Assembly: GCA_910575255.1 (NCBI GenBank)
Contig: CAJTEM010000010.1
Location: forward strand, 1-64,000
Reading direction: 5' to 3'
Length of the DNA stretch: 64,000 nucleotides
Source: Lachnospiraceae bacterium
Lineage (GTDB): Bacteria > Bacillota > Clostridia > Lachnospirales > Lachnospiraceae
Position numbers and translations under genes: made by a program. A model generated the notes under the pieces. It ran no database searches. It had not been told where the DNA came from and was given only the letters and a program-made list of their open reading frames with translations. Each line of letters begins with the position of its first letter. The first letter of the stretch is position 1. Positions 6,258 to 14,013 of this stretch are shown piece after piece.

Positions 6258-7589
6258 ATGAGTGTACAAGCCGAATATAAATCGGAAAGGCCAAGCGTCC
6301 TTTTGGTTTCTGTGGATGCATTGAAGCCGGAGTTTGTCTTTGAACAGGAGCGTCTGGGAATCTGTCTGCCGACGATTACCCGGTATTTTGTAGAGGGCGG
6401 GCTCACGGCACGGGAGGGGATGAAGAGTGTGTTTCCCACCTTTACTTATCCATGCCATCAGAGCATGATCACCGGGACGAATCCGTCAACCCATGGGATT
6501 GTGAATAACGGGATATTTGATCCTGCAGGAGAGCACCTGGGCGCCTGGCACTGGTTTGCAAGCGATAAGGTACAGACCTTGTGGGAGGCTGCGAAGGAGC
6601 ATGGCTACTGTTCGGCCAGTACGGCATTTCCCACCTCTGTGGGAGCGAAGGGGGATTTTATCGCCCCGGAATTCTGGTGGGACGGGTCTGCGCTGGACAG
6701 CCGGTTCATCGACGCGGTGGCAAAGCCTCAGGGGCTGATACGGGAGATGGAGAAGGAAATCGGAACCTATGCGGGAGGACTCGATCTGTCAGACAACGGT
6801 GATGCCCAGAGAGGAAAGGCGGCGCTTTGGATGCTGAAGAATAAGCTGGCTCCCCGTGTGGAGAAGCAGCCGTTCTTTCTGTCTGCCTATTTTGCCAGCT
6901 TTGACGAGAGTGCCCATCAGAATGGGGTATACAGTAAAGAAGCGGCAGAGAGCCTGATAAAGATTGACCGGATGTTGGGGGAGTTGATCGGGGAGGCACG
7001 CAGGATTACCGGAGATCATTTGGTGGTATGTGTGGTTTCGGATCATGGCACGCTGGATAATACCCACAATATTTCTCCCAATGTACTGCTTAAGGAGGCC
7101 GGCCTGATCGAGACGGACGGACAGGGAAAGGTGGTTTCCTGGAAGGCATTCAGCCAGAGAGCCGGCGGAACGGCAGAGATTCGTCTGGCAGATCCGACGG
7201 ACGAAAAGGCGGCAGCAGCCTTGAAGTCAGTGATGGACCGGTTGGCGGAGTCTGAGGATATGGGAATTCTGGAGGTATTGGACAATCAGGCGGCAAGAGA
7301 ACGGGGAGGGTTCCCCCAGGCTGCCTATGTGCTGGTGTCTCAAAAGGGCTATGAGCTGCGGGATGACGTAGACGGGGATTACTGCCGCACGCGCATTACT
7401 CAGAAGGCCCAGCACGGCTACAGCGAGGAATTCCCGGAAATGCGTGCTTCCTTCATGCTGTCTGGGAAGGGGATTGCCAGAGGATATATTGAGGATGTGC
7501 GTCTGATTGATGTTGCGCCTACCCTGGCACATATCATGGGTTTTGCCCTGCCGGAGGCTGAAGGAAGGAATTTGCTGGAGCGTGTTTGA
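6258..7589 (+). CDS. Type I phosphodiesterase / nucleotide pyrophosphatase (alkaline phosphatase superfamily)
   Basis: A 443-residue metal-dependent hydrolase of the PF01663 type. Of two adjacent ATGs, 6258 has the better spacing from GGAGGA (6245-6250). Metal-binding and nucleophile motifs are visible: SVDALKP (Asp20), the nucleophile threonine in FPTFTYPCHQSMITG (about Thr63), THGIVNN, then SDHGTLDN and a late His (QHGYS). It cleaves phosphodiester or pyrophosphate bonds; the natural substrate is unknown. No signal peptide, so it is probably cytoplasmic, which fits import of the substrate by the divergent MFS carrier. It lies 30 bases after deoR, so it is likely cotranscribed. Confidence 0.85.
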   Translation: MSVQAEYKSERPSVLLVSVDALKPEFVFEQERLGICLPTITRYFVEGGLTAREGMKSVFPTFTYPCHQSMITGTNPSTHGIVNNGIFDPAGEHLGAWHWFASDKVQTLWEAAKEHGYCSASTAFPTSVGAKGDFIAPEFWWDGSALDSRFIDAVAKPQGLIREMEKEIGTYAGGLDLSDNGDAQRGKAALWMLKNKLAPRVEKQPFFLSAYFASFDESAHQNGVYSKEAAESLIKIDRMLGELIGEARRITGDHLVVCVVSDHGTLDNTHNISPNVLLKEAGLIETDGQGKVVSWKAFSQRAGGTAEIRLADPTDEKAAAALKSVMDRLAESEDMGILEVLDNQAARERGGFPQAAYVLVSQKGYELRDDVDGDYCRTRITQKAQHGYSEEFPEMRASFMLSGKGIARGYIEDVRLIDVAPTLAHIMGFALPEAEGRNLLERV

Positions 7590-7592
7590 AAC

Positions 7593-7715
7593 TTGCTTTC
7601 TGACAGATGTGCGTCACAATTTTGGGGAGATTTGAGCCAAATGAAGGGCGCATAGCGGGCTATGTAACCTGAATTTGGCTCAAATATACCGCGAAGTGGG
7701 GTGCGCAGATGGCGG
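7593..7715. repeat. Family C repeat, copy C1
   Basis: It begins just after the phosphodiesterase stop with TTGCTTTCTGACAGATG and GCGTCACA. Its centre is a hairpin with perfect 13-bp arms ATTTGAGCCAAAT (7630-7642) and ATTTGGCTCAAAT (7673-7685), enclosing CATAGC-GGG-CTATG. A related copy follows murE at 43785. It lacks a T tract. It could attenuate transcription into the symporter gene or stabilise the upstream mRNA. Confidence 0.65.
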
Positions 7716-7755
7716 GAATGAATTTTCAGACACACTCTGGGGTAAGGGGGAATCC

Positions 7756-9117
7756 GTGGAAAGGACAGAGCTGTTTTTTGAGAAAGCGTCGGCCTGGCTG
7801 TGGGGGGATTGGATGTTAGTCGCTCTGCTGGGCCTTGGCATTTATTATACCGGTATGACAGGGTTTGCGCAGGTTCGTTTTTTCCCCTACATCGTCCGGC
7901 GGTTTGCGAAGGAGGCAGGAAGGGCAAATGAGAAGGAAGGAAAGGCCGGTACAGGAAAATGCTCTTCTTACCAGGCTCTTTGTACGGCGGTTGCCAGCTG
8001 TGTGGGAAGCGGCAATATTGTGGGAGTCTCTACGGCGATTCTTGCGGGCGGACCAGGAGCGCTGCTGTGGATGTGGGTGGCGGCATTCTTGGGTATGGCA
8101 ACGAAATTAGGGGAGATCACCCTGGGGATGTGTTACCAGGGCTATGATAAGGAACACAAGGTGATCGGCGGGCCGATGTACTACATCGCCCATGCCTGGA
8201 GACTAAAGTGGATGGGGGCATTGGTGGCAGTGCTCTTGTTTATTCAGAATGCCGGTGCTACGCTGATTCAGTCCAACACGATTTCCGGTGTGGCAAAGGA
8301 GGTGTTTTTGCTGCCCTATGGGGTAACGGGAATCCTTTTGGCTCTGGTGATGAGCTTTGTGATCAGCGGTGGTTTTCAGCGCCTGGTTCACGCGGCGGAA
8401 AAAATTGTCCCGGTTATGGCAGGCATGTATGTTTTGTGCGGGCTGATTGTCCTGGTGTTGCGTATGCCGCAGCTACCGGCTGTGCTGCGATCGATTATCG
8501 AGGGAGCATTTACCATAAAAGCCGGGACCGGGGCTGTTTTGGGACTGACGATGAGGGAGGCCATGCGTTTTGGCGTTGCCAGAGGCCTGTATTCCAATGA
8601 GGCAGGAGAGGGATCGGCGGCAGTTATCCATTCCTCTGCCCAGGTGGATCATCCGGTTCGGCAGGGACTCTATGGGATTATGGAGGTATTCATTGATACT
8701 ATGGTGATCTGCAGCACAACCGGTTTTGCCGTGCTGCTTACCGGGGCAGACAAGACCCATGCCAATGCCTCTACGTTAGCGGCCGCTGCTTTTGGCAGTG
8801 TGATTCCGGGAATGGATAAGCTGATTGATATCAGCCTGATTCTGTTTGCAGGAACCTCTATGATGAGTCAGTGGTATTTTGGACATGTCAGTCTGACCTA
8901 TCTGGGAAAGCCAAAGCTGGCTTTCATGTACCGGATGTTATTTCCGGTGATGATTATCTTCGGAAGCCTGAGCACCATTGATCTGGTATGGTTTATTCAG
9001 GACTGCGCCCTGGGAATACTGATTCTTCCCAACATCGCCGCACTGCTGATACTGGGGCCGGAGGTTCGTGGGCTTGTCCGGGAATTCACCCGAATCAGAG
9101 AGGAGGAACGTTTGTGA
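7756..9117 (+). CDS. AgcS/AlsT-type Na+:alanine/glycine symporter
   Basis: A 453-residue sodium-coupled amino-acid carrier (SSF-independent DAACS/AGCS family). I use GTG at 7756 because AAGGGGG lies 6-7 bases upstream and the upstream in-frame ATG falls inside the family C repeat. Family signatures include FAQVRFFPYIVRRF, CTAVASCVGSGNIVGV, the PMYYIAHA region and the strongly conserved RGLYSNEAGEGSAAVIH. About 10-11 helices. The likely substrate is a small neutral amino acid (Ala, Gly or Ser). The D-serine dehydratase that follows makes serine plausible (inference). It sits in the presumed DeoR-controlled cluster, separated from the phosphodiesterase by the repeat. Confidence 0.9.
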   Translation: MERTELFFEKASAWLWGDWMLVALLGLGIYYTGMTGFAQVRFFPYIVRRFAKEAGRANEKEGKAGTGKCSSYQALCTAVASCVGSGNIVGVSTAILAGGPGALLWMWVAAFLGMATKLGEITLGMCYQGYDKEHKVIGGPMYYIAHAWRLKWMGALVAVLLFIQNAGATLIQSNTISGVAKEVFLLPYGVTGILLALVMSFVISGGFQRLVHAAEKIVPVMAGMYVLCGLIVLVLRMPQLPAVLRSIIEGAFTIKAGTGAVLGLTMREAMRFGVARGLYSNEAGEGSAAVIHSSAQVDHPVRQGLYGIMEVFIDTMVICSTTGFAVLLTGADKTHANASTLAAAAFGSVIPGMDKLIDISLILFAGTSMMSQWYFGHVSLTYLGKPKLAFMYRMLFPVMIIFGSLSTIDLVWFIQDCALGILILPNIAALLILGPEVRGLVREFTRIREEERL

Positions 9118-9228
9118 AACAAAACTTCACAGCACAAAATGCGTTCCGATGAGTAGGCAGGTGACACAAAGCGCCGCAGTTCTGATCCATAAGAAAGGTT
9201 TTATATATTAAGAAAAAGGAGCGGACCA

Positions 9229-10548
9229 ATGAGAAGTGATTTGCAGAAATATAGAGAGACGATCCCGGCAGTGGCAGATGCCGTACAGCTGAAGGAGACT
9301 TTCTGGCTTAACGGCCGTCAGAGAACCGGGGGACATAAGGAGATCCAGGAAGTGAATCCGGAGCAGATTCAGGATGCCAGCCAGAGGCTTTTGCGTTTTG
9401 CCCCATATCTGAAAACGGTATTTCCAGAGCTGGAGAAGACCGGGGGGATCATTGAATCGGAGCTGCGCGCCATTCCGGCCATGCAGGCGTGGCTGGAGCA
9501 GACCTATGGAAGCAAAATCGAGGGAAGACTGATGCTGAAGATGGACAGTGATCTTCCGGTATCCGGCTCAGTGAAGGCCAGAGGAGGGATCTATGAGGTG
9601 TTAAAGCACGCGGAGGATCTGGCGCTTGAGGCCGGCATGCTGAAGCTTTCTGATGATTACAGCATTCTGGCGGGGAAGGAGTTTCAGGAATTTTTCGGGC
9701 GTTATACGATTCAGGTAGGAAGTACGGGGAATCTGGGGATGAGTATTGGCATTATGAGTGCAAAGCTGGGCTTTTGTGTGATTGTGCACATGTCTGCGGA
9801 TGCCAAACAGTGGAAAAAGGATTTGCTCCGCAGCAGAGGAGTGAAGGTGATCGAATATGCCGATGATTATTGTGCAGCGGTAGAAGAAGGACGGAAGAAT
9901 TCGGATGCAGATCCCATGAGTTATTTTGTGGATGACGAAAATTCCCAGGCTTTGTTCATGGGTTATAGTGTTGCGGGAGAGCGTCTGAGAACCCAGCTTG
10001 AGCAGCAGCAGATTCCGGTGGATGAGGATCACCCGCTGTTTTTGTACATTCCCTGTGGAATCGGGGGCGCTCCGGGAGGAATTACCTATGGGGTGAAGCA
10101 GATCTTCGGAGATCATGTGCATTGCTTCTTTACAGAGCCGACCCATGCCTGCTGTATGATGCTGGGAATGGCCACCGGCCTCCATGACAGGGTGAGCGTG
10201 AAAGATTTTGGAATTGACGGCAGGACCGACGCGGACGGCCTGGCCGTTGGCCGTCCCTCGGCCTTTGTGGGCCGGGTGGTGGAGCCGGTTCTGTCCGGTA
10301 TTGCCACAATCCGTGATGAAAGGCTGTATGATCTGATGAGGGGGCTTTTGCATGAGGAACACATTTTTATTGAGCCCAGTTCCTGTGCGGCCTTTGCGGC
10401 ATTGATTCAGGGAGAAGTGATGAAGAAATATATAGAATCCAGGGGTCTGAACGATAAGATGGGTCAGGCTACGCATATCGCCTGGGCAACCGGCGGCAGC
10501 ATGGTTCCGGAGGAAATGAAGAAAATTTACCGGGAAACCGGGCTGTAG
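9229..10548 (+). CDS. dsdA: D-serine ammonia-lyase (D-serine dehydratase)
   Basis: A 439-residue PLP enzyme converting D-serine (and often D-threonine) to pyruvate (or 2-oxobutyrate) and ammonia. The PLP lysine is Lys116 in SGSVKARGGIYEV. The phosphate-binding glycine loop is PCGIGGAPGG. VGSTGNLGMSIGI matches the fold type II asparagine loop. Length equals the family norm (about 440). GGAGCGG precedes the ATG. It follows the AGCS symporter, which may supply substrate, and is followed after 3 bases by a HAD phosphatase, so the two are almost surely cotranscribed. Its regulator in enterobacteria (dsdC, LysR type) is absent; the local regulator is DeoR-type. Confidence 0.93.
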   Translation: MRSDLQKYRETIPAVADAVQLKETFWLNGRQRTGGHKEIQEVNPEQIQDASQRLLRFAPYLKTVFPELEKTGGIIESELRAIPAMQAWLEQTYGSKIEGRLMLKMDSDLPVSGSVKARGGIYEVLKHAEDLALEAGMLKLSDDYSILAGKEFQEFFGRYTIQVGSTGNLGMSIGIMSAKLGFCVIVHMSADAKQWKKDLLRSRGVKVIEYADDYCAAVEEGRKNSDADPMSYFVDDENSQALFMGYSVAGERLRTQLEQQQIPVDEDHPLFLYIPCGIGGAPGGITYGVKQIFGDHVHCFFTEPTHACCMMLGMATGLHDRVSVKDFGIDGRTDADGLAVGRPSAFVGRVVEPVLSGIATIRDERLYDLMRGLLHEEHIFIEPSSCAAFAALIQGEVMKKYIESRGLNDKMGQATHIAWATGGSMVPEEMKKIYRETGL

Positions 10549-10551
10549 GCA

Positions 10552-11361
10552 ATGACGCGGTATCGATTGCTGGTGTTGGATATTGACGGGACGGTGACCA
10601 ATTCGCAAAAGGAAGTGACAGAAAGAACAAGGAAGGCGATTCTTCAGCTGGAGGAAAAGGGGGTTCGGGTGGCGATTGCCTCCGGGCGCCATCCCCGGGG
10701 AGTGCTGCCGATTGCCAGAACTTTGAATTTTCATCAATCCGGTAATTTTATTCTTGCCTATAACGGGGCAAAGATCATTAATGTAAGGCAGAATACCTGT
10801 GTCTTTGAGAGAACGCTTCCCTCGTATCTTCCGGTCAGGCTGTGGCAGGATGCGAAAAAGTATGGGCTGGGTATCTTAACCTATACAGAAGATGAGCTGA
10901 TTGCGGGAACAAAGCCTGACAGCTATATGGCACTGGAATTGCGTATCAGCCATATTCCCATTGCGTATCATGAGGATTTTGGCCGGTTTGTGAATTTTCC
11001 GGTAAATGGTTGTTTGTTTACTGGCCTGCCGGAAGATATAGAGGCCATAGAGCCGGTATTATCTCACCGGTATTTTCATGAAACGCAGATTTTCCGCTCG
11101 GAGCCATGCTTTCTGGAGGTGGTTCCGAAAAATGTGGACAAAGCCTACAGTCTAAAGCATTTGCTGGAAATACTGGGAATCGGACGGGAGGAGATGGTCT
11201 GCTGCGGAGACAGCTTTAATGATATTTCTATGCTTCGTTACGCCGGATTGGGGGTGGCCATGGCCAATGCCCGAGAGCAGGTCAAGGATGTGGCCAATTA
11301 TATTACGGAAAGGGACAATGACCATGACGGGGTGGCTGAGGTGATTGAACGATTTTTTTAG
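10552..11361 (+). CDS. Cof-type HAD-IIB phosphatase
   Basis: A 269-residue member of the Cof/YidA haloacid dehalogenase group, which dephosphorylates sugar phosphates and related small metabolites. Motif I is LDIDGTVTNS, motif II is the serine in AIASGRHPRG, and motif III/IV are KAYSLKHLLE and VCCGDSFNDISML. The C2B cap domain occupies about residues 85-195. The start lies 3 bases after the dsdA stop, with no strong ribosome site of its own, pointing to translational coupling. It ends the cluster at the terminator at 11411. Substrate unknown. Confidence 0.88.
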   Translation: MTRYRLLVLDIDGTVTNSQKEVTERTRKAILQLEEKGVRVAIASGRHPRGVLPIARTLNFHQSGNFILAYNGAKIINVRQNTCVFERTLPSYLPVRLWQDAKKYGLGILTYTEDELIAGTKPDSYMALELRISHIPIAYHEDFGRFVNFPVNGCLFTGLPEDIEAIEPVLSHRYFHETQIFRSEPCFLEVVPKNVDKAYSLKHLLEILGIGREEMVCCGDSFNDISMLRYAGLGVAMANAREQVKDVANYITERDNDHDGVAEVIERFF

Positions 11362-11410
11362 GAAGACTGGCAGCTGCTGCCAATGGTTTGCAGAAGGCTT
11401 TTGTTCTTGC

Positions 11411-11461
11411 GGGCGGTGTCCTGGGTCAATTCCCAGATCATGACACCGCCCGGATTTTTTT
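11411..11461 (+). terminator. Rho-independent terminator of the dsdA operon
   Basis: Stem GGGCGGTGTC (11411-11420) pairs with GACACCGCCC (11442-11451), followed by GGA and a T run. The loop holds a smaller pair, CTGGG/CCCAG. Confidence 0.9.
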
Positions 11462-11539
11462 CTGGCATATCTGGTCGGGATATTTTCACACAACTCGACC
11501 AGGATCTCGCAAATCGGGATTGGGAAATTTTCAGACAAC

Positions 11540-11568
11540 TTGAATGTTTTCCTGAAAAATGGTATAAT
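11540..11568 (+). promoter_or_regulatory. Promoter of the Cdd1-like gene
   Basis: -35 TTGAAT (11540-11545), 17-bp spacer, -10 TATAAT (11563-11568). Two direct copies of ATTTTCANACAACTNGA lie at 11482-11498 and 11527-11543, the second running into the -35 box. CTGGTCG (11471-11477) pairs with CGACCAG (11496-11502). These may be operator half-sites. The 5' leader is about 150 bases without a recognised riboswitch. Confidence 0.7.
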
Positions 11569-11726
11569 GAAAGCAAATTTTAGCGGATGCCATGCTGAAA
11601 GCAAAGAGGGAGAGATTGACGTTAACGCCGCCAGCCGCCAAAAGACGGTACTTGGGGCGAGTGTTCCCTTGTCCACTGAGGGTATATTTTGCCTGAAAAC
11701 GGAATTAGGAAGGAGAGAGGTTTAGT

Positions 11727-12038
11727 ATGGGAGATGAGCCAGGGAATGGAATGAGTGATTTGAGAAAGATACCAGGCGTGGGAGCTAATATGGAGCGCTA
11801 TCTGCAGAATATCGGAATCCGATGTGTTGCTGATCTGGTTGGACAGGACCCGGAGGAGTTATATCATAAGGACTGTTTGAAAAAGGGATTTCAGGAGGAC
11901 CACTGTGCGTTGTATGTATATCGTTGTGCCGTGTATTTTGCAGAACATGAGCAGCACGAGCCGGAGAAATTAAAGTGGTGGTACTGGAAGGATAAGGCAT
12001 ATCCAGAGGACAGCGGGAACGGGCCGGAATACTCGTAA
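11727..12038 (+). CDS. Cdd1-like helix-hairpin-helix protein
   Basis: A 103-residue protein of the 'pathogenicity locus' Cdd1 family (named for a gene near the C. difficile toxin locus; function unknown). A helix-hairpin-helix-like motif, LRKIPGVGANMERYLQNIGI, occupies residues about 12-31 and suggests non-specific DNA binding. It continues with VADLVGQDPEELYHKDC and a WWYWKD aromatic patch near the C-terminus. AGGAGAGAGG precedes the ATG. It has its own promoter and may be cotranscribed with the acetyltransferase 24 bases downstream. Confidence 0.8.
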   Translation: MGDEPGNGMSDLRKIPGVGANMERYLQNIGIRCVADLVGQDPEELYHKDCLKKGFQEDHCALYVYRCAVYFAEHEQHEPEKLKWWYWKDKAYPEDSGNGPEYS

Positions 12039-12062
12039 GCTCCCCGGACAAAGGAGAAAAGG

Positions 12063-12578
12063 ATGGAGATCGCAGGGAATAAGGTGGTTCTTCGGCCAGT
12101 GGAAGAGCAGGACCGGGAGATGCTGATGAATCTGATTGCAGATCCGGAGATTGTGAAGGTTACAGGAGGGTATTTTTCGACAAGCTCCGGTGATCTTCAA
12201 ATGAATTGGCTTCGTGCTATGTCGAATTCTCCTGAAAGTCTGTATGAGGTTATTGCTGACAGGGACAATCCCCGGATGGCTTTGGGCATTATCATACTTT
12301 CCCATGATAAGGAGGAAAGAGGAAAAGGGGAGCTTTACATTAAGCTGATGAACTCTGCCCGAAAAAAAGGCTATGGAGAGGATGCGGTAAATACTCTGGT
12401 TTCTCATGCTTTTTGCGAACAGGGAATCAACTGCATTTATTCTAATGTTCTGGAGGACAATACAGCCTCCCGCAGGCTGTTTGAGAAATGCCATTTTAAG
12501 CAGGAGGGAGTATATAAAAGCAGCATTTGCAAAAACGGGTATTATAAAAATGTGTGCATATATAGGATAAGGAGGTAA
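12063..12578 (+). CDS. GNAT-family N-acetyltransferase (RimJ/RimL-like)
   Basis: A 171-residue acetyl-CoA dependent transferase. It starts MEIAGNKVVLRPVEEQDRE, the usual first strand of RimJ/L-type GNATs. The acetyl-CoA site is the SARKKGYGEDAVNTLV segment, followed by CIYSNVLEDNTASRRLFEKCHF, the conserved N-x-x-S-x-x-x-x-x-K pattern. The substrate (a ribosomal protein N-terminus, a small amine or an antibiotic) cannot be told from sequence. AAAGGAG lies just upstream of the ATG. A hairpin with AGGTAAC / GTTACCT arms (12573-12608) follows the stop. Confidence 0.85.
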   Translation: MEIAGNKVVLRPVEEQDREMLMNLIADPEIVKVTGGYFSTSSGDLQMNWLRAMSNSPESLYEVIADRDNPRMALGIIILSHDKEERGKGELYIKLMNSARKKGYGEDAVNTLVSHAFCEQGINCIYSNVLEDNTASRRLFEKCHFKQEGVYKSSICKNGYYKNVCIYRIRR

Positions 12579-12608
12579 CCGTTTTAGGGATATCCGAACT
12601 GTTACCTG
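12573..12608 (+). terminator. Weak hairpin after the GNAT gene
   Basis: AGGTAAC and GTTACCT arms enclose about 20 bases with no clear T run. It may limit read-through into cysK. Confidence 0.4.
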
Positions 12609-12646
12609 AGGGGCATTGCAAATATAGAAGGAAATGGTAAAAGTCA

Positions 12647-12675
12647 TTGACAATTTCCAGACAGGAGCCTATAAT
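12647..12675 (+). promoter_or_regulatory. cysK promoter
   Basis: -35 TTGACA (12647-12652), 17-bp spacer, -10 TATAAT (12670-12675). Consensus quality. The short leader has no S-box or T-box. Confidence 0.85.
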
Positions 12676-12736
12676 CCATATTAACCCATTGAAAAGGTTG
12701 GTTTATAAAAAGGGATGAACAAGGAGGAACCGGATT

Positions 12737-13666
12737 ATGAGTAAAATTTATACTTCTGCGGATCAGCTGATTGGCAGGACTCCGCTGTTGGAGCTGAGCC
12801 ATATTGAGAAGGAGGATGGCCTTGGGGCGAGGATTCTGGGGAAGCTGGAATATTTTAACCCGGCCGGCTCGGTCAAGGACCGGGTTGCCAGGGCCATGCT
12901 TGATGATGCGGAGGAAAGGGGGCTGCTGAATCAGGATTCTGTTATCATTGAACCCACCTCTGGCAATACGGGCATCGGTCTGGCTTCTGTGGCAGCTGCC
13001 CGGGGATACCGCATTATCATCGTAATGCCAGAAACCATGAGCGTAGAACGCCGCCAGCTGATGAAAGCCTACGGCGCAGAGCTTGTGCTCACCGAAGGCT
13101 CAAAAGGAATGACAGGCGCCATTGCCAGGGCAGAGGAATTGAAAGAGGAGATTCCCGGGGGCTTTATTCCCGGCCAGTTTGTCAATCCGGCCAATTCGGC
13201 CGCGCACAGGACTTCTACTGGTCCTGAGATCTGGGAAGACACGGAGGGGAAGGTCGATATTTTCGTGGCAGGCGTCGGCACCGGCGGCACCATTACCGGT
13301 GTGGGAGAATATCTCAAGGGGAAGAATCCCAATGTAAAGATCGTGGCTGTGGAACCCAAGGATTCCCCTGTTCTCAGCGAAGGGCATGCCGGTTCCCACA
13401 AGATTCAGGGAATCGGGGCCGGTTTTGTGCCGGAGGTGTTGAATACCAGGATTTATGACGAGGTAATTCCTGTTGCCAATGAGGATGCTTTTGCCGTGGG
13501 AAGGAGAATCGGCAGATCCGAGGGCGTGCTGGTGGGAATTTCCTCCGGCGCAGCTGCCTGGGCTGCCATTGAGCTGGCAAAGCGTCCGGAAAATGCCGGC
13601 AAGACCATCGTAGTGCTGCTGCCGGATACCGGAGACCGGTATCTCAGCACTTCTTTATTTACATGA
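12737..13666 (+). CDS. cysK: Cysteine synthase A (O-acetylserine sulfhydrylase)
   Basis: A 309-residue PLP enzyme forming L-cysteine from O-acetylserine and sulfide. The PLP lysine is Lys47 in [11 protein letters not shown]. The substrate-binding loop is [12 protein letters not shown], and the phosphate-cradling glycines are [13 protein letters not shown]. The C-terminal [10 protein letters not shown] and [12 protein letters not shown] are typical. Length matches CysK (about 305-320). It is monocistronic from a consensus promoter, and AAGGAGG precedes the ATG. The absence of serine acetyltransferase next door is common in Clostridia. With metY at 30425 the window covers two sulfide-assimilating steps, though the genes are far apart. 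Confidence 0.96.
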   Translation: MSKIYTSADQLIGRTPLLELSHIEKEDGLGARILGKLEYFNPAGSVKDRVARAMLDDAEERGLLNQDSVIIEPTSGNTGIGLASVAAARGYRIIIVMPETMSVERRQLMKAYGAELVLTEGSKGMTGAIARAEELKEEIPGGFIPGQFVNPANSAAHRTSTGPEIWEDTEGKVDIFVAGVGTGGTITGVGEYLKGKNPNVKIVAVEPKDSPVLSEGHAGSHKIQGIGAGFVPEVLNTRIYDEVIPVANEDAFAVGRRIGRSEGVLVGISSGAAAWAAIELAKRPENAGKTIVVLLPDTGDRYLSTSLFT

Positions 13667-13690
13667 TGGCAATGAGCTGAGATCTGGCTC

Positions 13691-13755
13691 GCTTGACTTT
13701 GGCGGTGCTGGTGCGCCCGGCAGCGCACGATTAGCACCGACCGAATCGGAGACCT
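13691..13755 (+). repeat. Family B element core, partial copy B3
   Basis: GGCGGTGCTG, a GTGCGC...GCGCAC stem, ATTAGCACCGACCGAA and CGGAG align with the core of B1 at 572-787. Relative to B1 the inner stem TGTGCC/GGCACA is replaced by GTGCGC/GCGCAC, so both strands changed together. No long terminal repeats are seen, so this is a truncated copy just downstream of cysK. Confidence 0.6.
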
Positions 13756-13854
13756 GCCCATGGGGGTAAATACTTTGCGGCTTGCTGCGGGATATTTGAC
13801 TTGGGGCTTGGAATATTTGGCACTATGGAAGAAAATGCAGGAGGAGAGAATATT

Positions 13855-13962
13855 ATGGGATTATTATTTATCAATGCTTGTTATCGGGAGGGTTCACGGA
13901 CCAGAAAGCTGGCGGAGACCGTTTTTAAGGGCGGATATCATGGGGCGAATCCATACCGGTAA
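13855..13962 (+). pseudogene. Flavodoxin-fold NAD(P)H oxidoreductase, N-terminal remnant
   Basis: A frame with a strong ribosome site (AGGAGGAG) begins MGLLFINACYREGSRTRKLA and stops at TAA (13960-13962) after 35 codons. The start is the first strand and FMN-phosphate loop (N-A-C-x-R-x-x-S-R-T) of NAD(P)H-dependent flavodoxin-like oxidoreductases, normally about 180-200 residues. The rest is missing. In the same frame past the stop the sequence reads KCENCLCPEQKGDRP and runs into the hydrolase, so the region looks like a deletion scar or a translated leader peptide. Confidence 0.5.
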
Positions 13963-14013
13963 GGCGGAAAATGTGAGAATTGTTTATGTCCGGAGCAGAA
14001 AGGGGACAGGCCT

